Positions 21,202 to 32,002 of a stretch of 39,186 nucleotides of DNA are shown here, one piece after another. Made by a program: the position numbers and the translations under genes. The notes below the pieces were generated by a model. The model was given only the letters and a program-made list of their open reading frames with translations. It was not told the DNA's origin and made no database searches. How positions within the stretch are numbered: position 1 is the stretch's first letter; each line of letters begins with the position of its first letter. Source of the stretch: Peribolospora baueri (lineage: Eukaryota; Basidiomycota; Peribolosporomycetes; Peribolosporales; Peribolosporaceae); the NCBI GenBank assembly GCA_029717555.1, contig JAMDHS010000132.1:1-39186 (forward strand), in the 5' to 3' direction.

Positions 21202-23755
21202 CTAACCTTCCGCCAACACAATCGCGCCTACGCCCCTCTCCCTCACCGTGCCTGCGCACTTCTCGCACCCTTCGTGTAGAAGCAGCACCGCCCCACCATC
21301 ATCTCGGAGACCCCCGTGATGGTGGTGTAGGTCGATCGCCCCGGCGGTCGCACCGGCGGTGAGAGCGGGCGCAGACACCGTTCCCGCTCCTCCATCGCCC
21401 CCGTTCAGGCCACTGTCCTCCGATGGTGGACCCTGCGATTTAGAGCCCATCGACACAGCCCCCACTTCCGTTCTCGACGGCGATGATCGCACATACCCCT
21501 TCGGATGCAGAGGGTCCAAGAAGTTCAAAAGCTCAGCGTGGTGAACTGCAATGGAATGATTTCCCACATCCGAGTTCGCCACAGCAGCGCCACCGCCGCC
21601 GCCGCTAGTGATCCCGGGCGAGTTCGGTGGTGTTTTGAGGTAGTGCGCCGGTAGCGATCGCAAAAAGGCGGAGATGGCCGGTATCGGCGTCTCGCCCGCT
21701 ACACCTTTCGTTCCTACGCCGCCCAGACCCAGGCCGAGACCGCTGACGATATGTTTGGCGTTGGTGCCCTTGGCTGTATTTGAGTGATGCGAAGACACGC
21801 CATTCCGGTCGTCGCCGTCGCGCCAGACGTCCGCGCCGCCCTCAGCTTCGCCTTTGTCTTCTGGGTTCACGAAAGGCCTCCTCCTCCGACCGTCCTCCGC
21901 GTCGCCAAGCCTCCTCTTCCTGCCTCCTTCTCCCACGTCGGCATTGTCGTTGCTAGACGCGGGACAAGTCGGAATGTCCTCGACCCCGGCTGCGCCCGCC
22001 GGATCGGCGGGCCCGCATTGGCAATTGTCTCCACACACGCACAAGTAGCCGCATGCGCAGCCGTGACCGGAGATCGCCTTGGGAAGTTCGATCATCGGCA
22101 GTCCTCCGGCACTTCCTCTTGACGAACTCGTCGGTGAGGAGGAAGAAGTCGCACCGGACGACCCTGAGCCGCCGTCCGAACTCAGTTCGGGCACGACTGC
22201 CGCCAACGTCGAGGAGGACCGTCCAGCCGTTGGAGAACCACCGGGTACGAAGGCGGAGAGACTATAATTTGCCAAGGACGAGCCAGTGAGAGCCATAAAG
22301 TCGTCCACCGCGCCAATGCCGCTCGGAAGTGTGAGGCCGCCCGCACAAGAGCCACAAGAACCACAGCGGGTAGGGCAGAAATGCGCCGAAGGGACGGACG
22401 CTCGCTCGGTCGGGGAAGAGTGCTCTGCGCACCCGGGACATCCGCACGTCGCTCCGCAGGAACAGCCGCTGGCCACTATGGTGTCACTTGCATCGGCCGC
22501 AGGTGCTGGGCCTGGTGTCGGCGGCGGTGGCAATGAAGACGACGGATAATCTGGAGGCAGCCCCGGCCACCGCGGAGGGTCCGCCTCGTTCGTTCTAGAG
22601 GTGGACAACTGACCGCTCTTTCGCTCGCCACCACAGCAATGTCCAACTCCTCCACCTCCTCCGCCGGCCTTCTTCCTCTGGGTATCCTCTATTCCTGCCT
22701 CTGACGTTGTCATCTTTCCTTTACCCTTGCTGGAGCAGCATGCGCCCACTTTCTCCTTCTTCCACGCCCCCCTCGCCTCCTCGCATCCGAGCTTGCTACC
22801 ATCATCACCCGGGAAGGCTCTCGCACCTAGAGTGCTGCCCAAGCTCGTACAGCAGCTGCCGCTTGAGTTGCACCCCCGGTCGCCACATTGGCATGAGTTG
22901 TCGCCGCACGAGCAAGACATAGAGGCCCCCGAACCACCAGAATGGCCAGGCCGTGTCGTCAACTTGGAAGGTCCGGCCACGCCAGCGCCATCATCGAGAG
23001 GAGAGGGAGAGAAGGGTGTGGCGTCGGAGGAGCAGCAGGTGCAAATGCCGGTAGATTTGCACTTGCACGGGTTCATAAGATTCGCGACTGGATGAGCAGA
23101 AATATGAAGCCATCGTGTCAATTTAATAGGCGGCCGTCCCAGAGTAATGAGAGAGCACCGAGCAAAGAATTATCGGATAGGGAAGTAACGACTCACATTT
23201 ATTTGAGCCCGACTCTGAAGGAGAGGCGTCGCTTTCTTGGGCGTGCCGGGCGAGAATGTCGCTGAGACCGTTGTATATGGTGGAAGGGGGCTCTAAAAGT
23301 GGAGATAGGAAGTGGAACGTTGTAATGTCCAGAGTCAGCGTCGAACCCAAGCAGGTCGAGCGGCAGGACAAACGAAAATGGGTAGAACTGGGCGACAAAG
23401 GTCAGAGATGAGACAGACACGCACCCTTTCTCCCAGACCCTTCACAAATACACTTTACATGTGCCTTGTTAGATTTCCTCCTCTGCCTACATGTCTCGCA
23501 CTGTGTCACCGGCCGCCCCTTGGGCTTGACCTCCTGGAGCAAGCGATCGGTATGGGTGCATGACGAAGAGCGATGGCCCTTTATACACGTCTGGCAAGAG
23601 TACTTCTTGTTGTTAATAAACACCTGAGAGAGAGTAGAGTCAAAAATTAAGGGTTGTGATGACATTTCAGCGGAGAGGAGAAAGTGGGCCGTTGCATTGG
23701 TCAGTGAGGTCGTCGGAGACGGGCGCAAACGCTAGGGCGGGCGGCGCCTCACCAT
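21202..23755 (-). CDS. CUF1: Copper-fist transcription factor Cuf1 (Ace1/Mac1 family)
   Basis: Cuf1-type factors sense Cu+ and switch copper-uptake and metallothionein genes. Four exons are proposed: 23755-23753 (the ATG alone), 23623-23425, 23292-23197 and 23087-21202, for 727 residues. The copper fist is residues 1-40. With the three-base exon the protein begins MVFINNKKYSCQTCIKGHR, placing zinc ligands at Cys11, Cys14, Cys23 and His25 and the minor-groove KGRP at 36-39, exactly the Ace1/Amt1 numbering. The alternative ATG at 23666, inside the proposed intron, would prepend 14 foreign residues (MSSQPLIFDSTLSQ). The rest is Ser/Gly-rich with Cys clusters CKCKSTGICTCC (107-118) and CSCGDNSCQCG (158-168). 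Further downstream are CSCGATCGCPGC, CGSCGSC, CACGYLCVCGDNCQC and a final CEKC, all likely Cu+-thiolate sites. Such clusters occur in both activator and repressor modes, so the direction of regulation is open. Confidence 0.95.
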
Positions 23756-23784
23756 TCTCACAAGACAAAATAAAGTCGCCGGTA

Positions 23785-23806
23785 AAACGGGAGGCACCTC
23801 CCGTTT
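23785..23806. promoter_or_regulatory. Perfect inverted repeat in CUF1 5' leader
   Basis: AAACGGGAGG and its exact complement CCTCCCGTTT are separated by two bases. The 3' edge on the CUF1 strand lies 29 bases before the ATG, so the RNA could form a 9-bp stem with a four-base loop. As DNA it could be a dimeric operator. Confidence 0.75.
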
Positions 23807-23922
23807 CACTCCAACCTCGCTGCACTACAGATGAATAAATTGCCAAAGAGCTGAGAATATGAGGGGCAGTAAAGACGTGGGGAGACGGTGGTGGTGGTGC
23901 TAGTCGTCAACGACCTCACGGC

Positions 23923-23948
23923 CCGGGTATGCCATCAGGCACACCCGG
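23923..23948. promoter_or_regulatory. Near-perfect inverted repeat in CUF1/CLF1 promoter
   Basis: Arms CCGGGT-A-TGCC and GGCA-C-ACCCGG pair with one mismatch around an ATCA loop. It lies about 30 bp upstream of a likely CLF1 5' UTR intron donor, so it could be in the CLF1 promoter or leader. Confidence 0.6.
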
Positions 23949-23978
23949 TCTGTTGCCGCAGCACGGATATAGGCGGCG

Positions 23979-24130
23979 GTGAGTTCTCCGTCGACCATCC
24001 ACGATCTTAACAAGGCCAACTCGCACCCGACTAGAGTGCTCTCCTCCCGCATCCGCCCCTTCTCCAGGGTGCTTTCCTCAATCTGCCATCCGTGTCATCC
24101 TTCTAACTCCTCTCCATACGTCTCTTGCAG
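23979..24130 (+). other. Likely CLF1 5' UTR intron
   Basis: A strong donor GTGAGT at 23979, a branch-like CTAAC near 24102 and a TTGCAG acceptor ending two bases before the CLF1 ATG define a 152-bp intron in the leader. It places the CLF1 transcription start upstream of 23979. Confidence 0.6.
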
Positions 24131-24132
24131 CC

Positions 24133-27100
24133 ATGTCTCGCGAATCACGCGCTCCTCGCATCAAGAACCGCGCTCCGGCGCAGGTCCAGGTCACCGCGGA
24201 GCAACTCCTTCGCGAGGCCCAGGAAAGACAGGAGGTCCGTCGTCCCGCTCCCAAGCAGCGCATCGAGGATTTTGAGGAGCTCCAGGAGTACAGGTCGAGG
24301 AAGAGGCAGGAATTTGAGGAGCAGATCAGGAGAACGAGGCAGAATGTGAGTTGTTTTTCCTTCAGTGTCGTGTCTGCTTTCTCCCGCGAGCGAGTCGGTG
24401 CTGACTTGCTGTGGAACGTGTCGACGAATCGATTGCTTCGTAGATCTCGGCATGGATGAAGTATGCGACGTGGGAAGCGACTCAGGGCGAAATAGATAGG
24501 TGAATGGCCATTTCTTCATCTACGTCAGGCCCCCCTCGTCACAGCGACCACGATGCTCACTTATCATGCTTACATTGCTCGTTTATTTGAATCTCTCAGG
24601 TCTCGCTCCATATTTGAACGCGCCCTGGACGTGGACCCGCATCACGTAGCACTCTGGATACGGTACACGGAAATGGAGTTGAAAAACAGGAACGTGCAGC
24701 ACACGCGCAACCTGTTCGATCGATGCGTGACGATCCTCCCCCGGGTGGACCAGCTGTGGTACCAGTACGTGCACCTCGAGGAGCTGTTGGGCAACGTTGC
24801 GGGGGCGAGACAAGTGTTTGAGAGATGGATGGCGTGGGAGCCGGACGAGAAGGCCTGGCAGGCGTACATCAAGATGGAAATGAGGTATGACGAGTGGGAA
24901 AGGGCTGGTCAGGTCTGGGAGAGGTGCATCTCCGTTCATCCCGAACCGAGACTGTGGATTAAGTGGGCTAGATTTGAAGAGGAGGACCGAGGTGACCCAG
25001 GTGAGAGCCAATCCAACTGGTCCCCTTCCGGTGGAAATGGGCGTCCATGTGATCGCATGCTGACCTGACGCCAATGCCTCCGTTCCAATACCGACTTACA
25101 GACCGTGCCCGAGAGATCTTCCAAATGGCTCTCGACTATTTCGGGGACGAGGAGGATCAGGTGGAAAAGGCACAGAGCGTGTACACAAATTTTGCCAAGA
25201 TGGAGGTCAGATTGAAAGAGTACGATCGGGCCCGCGTCATCTACAAGGTGAATCAGTCTTTACTGTCCTTTGATTTTGTCTCCATGCTCAGATCAGGCGA
25301 ACCATTGGCTAATATTGTTCTGTTGCCTGTTTCTCACTTTGGCGTTCCGCGCAGTACGCTCTCTCCCGCCTGCCACGATCCAAGTCTTCAGGGATCTACT
25401 CCTCATATACTCGCTTCGAGAAACAGTTTGGAGACCGGTCAGGGATCGAGGACACGGTGCTTGGCAAACGTCGGATTCAATATGAGGAGGAGCTCGCGGC
25501 CTCACCGAACAACTACGACACATGGTTTGACTACACGCGCCTGGAGGAGGATGCGTACCGAACGGCGCGGGAGGGAGGAGACTTGGACGAAGAAGACACG
25601 AAGATGGATGGACTGGAGAAGAGCAAGGTTGGGAAGGGCGCCGAGAGGGTGAGGGAGATGTACGAGCGAGCGGTGGCGCAGGTGCCGCCTGGAGACGAGA
25701 AGAGACATTGGAGGAGATATATTTTCTTGTGGCTCAATTATGCGTTGTTCGAGGAGATGGAGACAAAGGTGAGAAATATACCTCCGATCCGAGCCCTTTT
25801 TCCGACGTCGCGTAGGACTAATGCCCACTCATTATTACGTCTCATCTCCACATCACCTTCAGGACTTCTCTCGGGCCCGCGAGATCTATAAAGCGGCAAT
25901 TGCGCTAGTTCCCCACAAGAAGTTCACCTTTGCCAAGCTCTGGTTGCAGTACGCGCGCTTCGAGATCCGTCGACTCAATCTGGACCAGGCACGCAAAATC
26001 CTCGGCGCCGGCATTGGCATGGCGCCTAAGGAGCGATTATTCCGTGGATACATCGACCTAGAGATTGAGTTGAGGGAGTTCGATCGGGCGCGGAAGTTGT
26101 ACGAGCGGTGTTTGGAGGTGAGCCTTTAGTTTCGGCAGCCTAATCCCTTTCCTTTCGTCATTGCAAAAACTCACGCTTCTCTCGCAAATTTAACTGACCC
26201 AACCAGTGGGATCCATCCAACTGCCGCTCTTGGATCAAGTATACCGAGCTCGAACGACCACTGGATACGGACCGCGCCCGAGCCATCTTCGAGCTGGCAG
26301 TGGCCCAGCCGTCGCTGGACATGCCAGAAGTGCTTTGGAAGGCGTACATCGATTTCGAGTTCGACGAAGCAGATTACGACTGCGTCCGGGAACTCTATGA
26401 GCGTTTGCTGGAGCGCACGAGCCACGTGAAGGTGTGGATCGCGTACGCGCTCGGCGAGATGAACATTGCTATTGCGCAAGAGGAGGCGGAGGACGAGGAG
26501 GATGAGGACGAGGAGAGTGAAGAGGAGGTGGAGAGGTCACCGCGAGAATTGACGGAAGAGGAGATGGAGATGCGGAGGTTGCGCAGACTCGAGGCTGCTG
26601 AACGGGCGAGGAAGGTGTTTGAGCGAGGGTACAAGGACTTGAAAGATCAGGGTTTGAAGGAGGAGGTGAGTCGAGTTCTCATCCGATTCACTCTTTGCTT
26701 GAATGGCCTCTCTTTCTCTCTCTCTTTTTCTCGGCGCATCAATATTGAAGACCTTCTCCCGCCGGACATTTTCACTTCGTCCCACGCCCCCAGCGAGTCG
26801 TCCTCCTGGAAGCTTGGAAGACGTTCGAAGGCACGCACGGTACACCGGAGACGGTGGAAAAGGTGGAAGAACGCATGCCACGGGTGGTCAAAAAGCGCAA
26901 GACTCTCGAGGACGGTACGCTGGAAGAGGCGTGGGAACTCGTGTTCAAGGACGAGGAGAAGGAGAAGGCCACTTGGTCCCTCCTCGAGGCGGCGCGCAAT
27001 TGGAAGGCAAAGCAGGAGCAGATGCAGGCGGCCGCCGCCGCCGCGGCCGCTTCAGTAAACGGAGAGGTGGACGAGGCGAAAGGGGAAGAAGAGGGGAAAG

Positions 27101-27177
27101 TCGACGCCGACGGGGATGCTGCGATGGAGGAGGAAGATGCGGACTCGCAAGGGCGGTCAGAGTCCCCGGAGGAATGA
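24133..27177 (+). CDS. CLF1: Pre-mRNA splicing factor Clf1 (Crooked-neck, Syf3)
   Basis: Clf1/Crn1 is a HAT-repeat scaffold of the Prp19-associated complex, needed for spliceosome activation in the nucleus. Eight exons (24133-24345, 24444-24499, 24600-25000, 25102-25247, 25355-25768, 25863-26117, 26207-26665, 26794-27177) give 775 residues. The N-terminus ([20 protein letters not shown], then [20 protein letters not shown]) is diagnostic. It is followed by serial HAT motifs such as [57 protein letters not shown] and [18 protein letters not shown]. There are insertions relative to yeast: an acidic loop after [11 protein letters not shown] and a Glu-rich block ([16 protein letters not shown]) in the seventh exon. 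The tail has an Ala run and acidic residues. The gene is convergent with the next one, with 170 bp between stops. Confidence 0.97.
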
Positions 27178-27347
27178 GGATGGGATGGAATGATTTCATG
27201 CTCCCCTTCGTTCTCGCTCCAGCGCGTCGCAATGTTATTGTAGCATTTGAAGCAGCGGGAAGATCGTGGGTATGTATACTGGGGTACACAAGCAAAACAC
27301 ATCAGCCTGGATATTTGATAGGGCAGAGCGACCTCGCTCGCTTGTGC

Positions 27348-29459
27348 CTAGTTCCCGTTGTGCGACGCCGACTCGTGCGGGTGACCCTCGTGCGAATGAC
27401 TGTGCAAGAACCTTTCCAACCCTCCATCTCTGTCTTCCTGTCGCCCCTCTTCCCTCTTCGCGCCTTCCTCTCGTCCCTCAAGCTCCGCCGCCTTCGCGTC
27501 CAGAGCGGCGTGTGCGGGCTGCGCGCTGCTCGCAGCACCCTTGACGTCCCCGGCCGACTGCGCATCATGATCATGGTGATGCAAGAGCTCGTGCAGGAGG
27601 CCACCTCCGCCTTGCTCTTCCTTCTTCTCCACCTTGCCTTGACTTTCCTCTTCTTCCTGTTTTCCTGCCGGTTTCGCAAAAGAAAAAAAAAAAAGGTCGG
27701 GTTGAGAATGAGACGCGAAGACGTATCCGGTAACAAAGTTCCAAGGCTCAAGAACGGGAGCAAAGGAGGGAAGGATTGGGAATAAACTCGCTCACCTCCG
27801 GCGGTAGTAACCTGGCCTTCGCCTTCCAACTTCTTTTCCTCGCCGTCCACGGCATCCTTCATGAAGTGGAAAACTCCCTCCTTGGACTTGCCCTCCTTCG
27901 CCGCTACCGTGACCTTTACGTCTGGAGGACCCGTCGTTTCTGCGCTGACGTTGGCCTTGTCCTTAGCCTCGTTGGGGTGAAGGACGGCGTGAAGGACGCC
28001 GACGTGTTCGTGCTGCTCCTCCTTCGGGGCAGGAGAAGGCGACCTGGAATGGGGAGGGGACCTCTGGTGGTGCAAAACACCTGCGAGCTTACTAGCTTCG
28101 TCCTCGACATCGGCGACGAGACCTTGCTCGCGGCGCCCGGAGGAATGCGACCGACGAGAGCCGTGCGAACGCTTACTGGACGCGGAGCTCGACCTAGAGG
28201 AACGACTATGACGCTCGTGCTTGCTGCCAGAGTCTGGCGTCCTCGAGCTGGACCCCGAATAAGGACGGAGCAAGCCTTCGATCCCGCCTTGGTCCTTGCG
28301 CTTCGGCTCCTCCTTGACCTTGTGTTCGTTGGAGTGACCTCCTTCGATGCCGTTAAAGACGGACTTGAGCTTGTCTTCCGCCTTCTGGAGCCGTTGGCTG
28401 ACACGAGAGACATGGCTGTGATCGCTGCCGTCCGAGTCGTACTCGCTTTCCGCGTCGCTCAGTCCGACGCCGCGGTCCTTGGCGTGGAACCAGCTCCAAC
28501 GTTCGTGGCCGTGCTTCTCTTCTTTCCCGCTCGCGCTCGCTTCCTTCTTGCCCTTCCAAGTCCCCAGGACGACGCCGACGTTGCCGCGAACCTTGTGACC
28601 GTGCGCGTCGTGGTACGAGCGGGAATGGTGGAGCGTGGAGAAGTGATGTGAATGGCCCCCCTCCGCCGGCTGCTCCTCCTCGTCGTAGGCAGCGAACAGC
28701 GAGTTTCCGTGCGTCGGGAGTTCGATGTAGCCAGAGTCCGCGAAGACCGTTTGGGGCAACTGGGTGGCGAAGAAGAGGGTCAACGTGAGGAAGACGCTGG
28801 TGGGGAAAGGAGAGGGTAGGGGGGAAGGAAGCGTGAATGATGTGCATGTCTCGGAAGCCATGGTCAGTTAGATTAGATGAGCGAACCCTACGAATCTCAC
28901 CTCTCTGCCACAAGCACGTTCTGGGCCGTCCGCCATTCCTTGCTCCCTCGAGGGCCGTCTTGACCGTCCTCGACCCAGCCCCAAATGCAACCGGTGACAC
29001 CCAAACCGACCATGACGGCCTCCAGGGTGACGAAGACGAGGTGCGTGGGCCTCAGCGCCTCGAGGCGGCTGAGCCTGTTCAGGGGCCATGGAATGCGGAC
29101 GAGGCGGTCACGGATCTGGTCGCGGAGGAAGGCGTGCAGTGACAACGTCTCCGGGAGCCATGGTTGGAAGACGGAGAGGATGAAGAAGATGATGGAGGTA
29201 CCGAGAAGGTAGGAAGCGTGCGCCCGCAGAGAGGCCCGCGGCTGCTCGTCATGGTGGGCTCCCGCGCTGAGACCTGCCGGAGAAGGTCAGTGAGGATGGC
29301 CAACACCATCCACATTATCGTGCTCATCATCAGTCCGGCGCCCATTTCCTGCCCGTCTAGAGACAGCCGACGTCGCGCACTCGCCCGCTCACCGAGTAGG
29401 AGGCCAGCTAAGGCAAGCTGGATCTGGCCGAGGAGGTAGAGCAACTTTGTGGGCTGCAT
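27348..29459 (-). CDS. Unrecognised four-helix membrane protein with His/Ser-rich tail
   Basis: I do not recognise the family. Four exons (29459-29393, 29273-28901, 28796-27796, 27664-27348) agree in phase and encode 585 residues. Hydrophobic segments are at about 6-23, 43-62, 99-122 and 140-160. The rest is a long hydrophilic, presumably cytosolic tail with RS/SH-rich stretches (SSRSSSASSKRSHGSRRSHS) and Lys/Glu-rich parts. It ends in a His-rich region, with LLHELLHHHDHD and HSHSHEGHPHESASHNGN as the last residues. The ATG seen just before exon 3 (MASETCTSFTLP) lies in an intron; joining exon 2 to exon 3 restores the fourth helix. Metal binding by the His clusters is possible but unproven. 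The multi-span layout with a charged tail could be an ER, Golgi or plasma membrane regulator. Confidence 0.8.
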
Positions 29460-29953
29460 CGCCTTGCCTTGCCGGCTTGCTCGATGAACGAGCAAGGATC
29501 AATGGGAAATCTGGTGCAAGAAAGAGGTGTAAGGATACGCTCTCCGTTCCACGTTCGCAGCCACTCGCCCCGGACGTCCGATGACGCCGAGTGGGTGTGA
29601 TGGGACGTCGAGGCGAGCTAGAATTGAATCCATTGCGCCCACGGCCGATTGTCGTGAAAAGAGGCGTTCTCGGTAAAGTATCTTTCTTTATCGCAACCCA
29701 GGCTGCTCGAGACCGGCGTTTGCTCGGGTCGCAAGCTCGATAAGTGGCTGTTTGGTTGTTCATATGGTGCACAATGGGTGGCCTGTAGCTCCCGTCCCTC
29801 TCTTCCACCTGCTTGCTACCTGCCCTTGAGTACTCTAGATACGACTGTCGGCACACTGACGTAGGCCGGCGAGCGAGGCTTCTTTCGTGCTCTCTGACAA
29901 AAGACGAAGGGCGCACGTACGTCCGACCGACAACAAAGCTTATCTATTTGCCG
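29460..29953. promoter_or_regulatory. Promoter of the four-helix protein gene
   Basis: No gene is seen in this 494-bp stretch between two minus-strand genes. It must hold the 3' end of the J-protein gene and the promoter of the membrane-protein gene. No distinct motif was recognised. Confidence 0.45.
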
Positions 29954-31539
29954 CTAGGTATGCAACGAGTGGGTGAAACGGTCGAAATAGGTCGCTGGCA
30001 CGACAGCGACGACCGCTCGCCTTTCGCATGGAATGGATCCTAGGCGTCCCGGCGTCCCTGGAGGCGGAGACGACGTGCCATCTCCGGCTGATGGTACACC
30101 AGAGTCGACGACTCCTACCGATGGTCTGTCTTCCTTCGCCTCCTCCCACTCACCCCATCCATAGCCCTCCTCCCCTTCTCGTCCATCCCATGCATTGGCC
30201 CGCCCTCCGCCGCCCAACTTCAGTCCGACCCAAAAAACGAACGCAAACGTCGCGGTCGTTTGCAAGACCCTAACCACCCACCCAGACCCGTGGAACTCTC
30301 GATCGGGCGCAACGCCAGGATCGACGGCTGAACTTCTCGCGCCCGTATCCGTACCTCTCGAGGAAGAGGCACCGCCGGCTTCCTCGGCCTTCCGAGCAGT
30401 TCTACGGGCTTCCCTCGCGGCGAAGCGAGACACATAGTCCGTCGCCCCCCCGCCTCCTGACGCCCCTCCTCCCATCGCTTCTGCCGTCCGATGGTATGTG
30501 GGCCCTCGGCCCGTCCTCGCACCGCCGCCGCTCGTGTCCCGTTGTGGAGAGTAACGGCGGTGGTGATCCCATGCGTACGACGCTCGAGCGCGGCGCTGTG
30601 CGTTTGAGGAGTAGGAGGAGTGGTACGAGCCACCGGAGGATGTGCCGTACGGGGAGCTGCCATAACCTGAGGCGGGCGAATGGCCGAATGAGGCGTCATA
30701 TTCTTGTCTGTAGAACGAACGTGAGAGAGCGTCGACGGAGAAAAGACGGGCATGGTGAAAGCGACGAAAGAAAAAAAGAAGGAAATGGAAACACCCTGTC
30801 ATCGTCCGCTCACGAGCTGCAAGGCTGTCCAACGCTGAACTCACCTCTTCTTCGGATCTCCCAGGATGCCCCATGCTTCGCTCACTTCCTGAAATCTTTT
30901 CGTCGCGTTCTCATCGTTCCGATTCAAGTCCGGGTGATACTTTTTTGAAAGCTGAGCGGACCGACCAATTGGCATGAAATAGACAGAGTCGGTCAGTTGA
31001 ATAATGAGAGGATGAAGGAGACGCAGAAGCACAAGGCAGAGAGTGAGCGTCAGATCGTGCCAACCGTTGGCACACAGACGAGCGAGGACGTCCGTCCTGG
31101 CACCACCAAGTTGTGACCTCCGCCACAACGGCGTCAGAAGCAGGAGTACCTGGGCACGCCCTTCCGCACGCCCAGCGTCCCGACAATCTCCCTGATACAT
31201 CAAGCTCACCTTGTAAAACTGCGCCTTGATCTGTGCGGCACTGGCGCTCTTCGGCACGGATAGCACGTCGTAATAGTTCTTGGCGCGCGCCGCTGCGCTT
31301 GTATGAAAGGGTCGACGAACGGCGTGTGCTGTGTGCGAGGTGCGATGGTTGAGGTGCGATGGCGACCCGTGCAGCGCTGGGAAGAAGGCCGAAGCGTAAG
31401 CGTCTGGAGCCGGCGACGAGGAGGGGAAGGGTCGTCCGCTGACCGCGATGCTAGCCCTGGCAGCTGCTGCCGCGGCGAGGGAGGGTGGCGAGAGAAGGGG
31501 GTTCAGTCGGGATGGCATCACGGACGGACCTGGCCGCAT
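29954..31539 (-). CDS. Mitochondrial-type J-domain (Hsp40, class III) protein
   Basis: J-proteins stimulate Hsp70 ATP hydrolysis. Three exons (31539-31210, 30951-30845, 30707-29954) give 396 residues. The N-terminus is Arg/Ser/Ala-rich without acidic residues (SLAAAAAARASIAVSGRPFP, then VRRPFHTSAAARAKNYY), a mitochondrial presequence with a typical cleavage-like RPFHTSAAARA. The J domain follows at about 87-150: YDVLSVPKSASAAQIKAQFY, helix II into the catalytic HPD at 116-118 (KKYHPDLNRNDENATKRFQE), and WGILGDPKKRREYD. A Ser/Gly-rich linker leads to one transmembrane segment near 287-310 (VLQTTATFAFVFWVGLKLG). It therefore probably sits in the inner membrane with the J domain in the matrix. 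No zinc-finger or CTD substrate domain is present, unlike Mdj1. The ATG at 31518 is an alternative start. Confidence 0.9.
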
Positions 31540-32002
31540 TATATGCGACCGTACACCTTCTAACGATGAAGCCGGGGTGTCCGTGTGGCGAGAGCCCGTG
31601 CCTGGTGGTGGTGGTGGTGGTCGGAGTGGTGATCGGACCTGAAACACCTTTCTTCGATCACATCGCATCCACCTCCTCGTCACCGCCATCGATCTCGAAC
31701 CTAATGAGAGATCCATACGAATGACATTCGCAAATGCGCGCAAAAAAAAAAACCCCACCACCACGGACAGGTATCCTACGCTACAGCCATGGAACATCGG
31801 CACTTTCCGACCGCAGAAGAAAAAGAAAGAAAGGGCAAGATAAAGGATAGGAGAGAGAGTCCGTCGTCCAAAGCGTCTGACGGGTAACGGCGCTACACAC
31901 TCTAGAGAGTATGATAGAGGTACGTGGCGAGAGCCGTCAGAAGGGAAGAGCAATCAAAGCTAACTAGATCCAAACGTATGGAAGGTGCCTGGGGTAGAGG
32001 CG
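31540..32002. promoter_or_regulatory. J-protein promoter and WPL1 3' region
   Basis: No gene is seen in this 463-bp stretch. It includes a TGG-type short repeat near 31604-31622 and an A11 run at 31741. Confidence 0.45.

Noticed and set aside
26703-27785. A 360-codon plus-strand open frame
   Set aside because: It overlaps the last CLF1 intron and exon in another frame and reads as Arg/Gly-rich shadow sequence.
27776-28651. A 291-codon plus-strand open frame
   Set aside because: It is antisense to the third exon of the four-helix protein gene, which has phase-consistent introns and protein-like composition.
28796-28861. ATG at 28861 as start of the four-helix protein gene (MASETCTSFTLP)
   Set aside because: The donor at 28900 and acceptor at 28797 define an intron that removes it, and the upstream exons contribute three further membrane helices in frame.
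29274-29392. Hydrophobic open stretch GLMMSTIMWMVLAILTDLL as an extra exon
   Set aside because: Including it with the available splice sites breaks the downstream frame, while removing 29392-29274 as one intron restores it. A CTGAC branch site sits before the acceptor.
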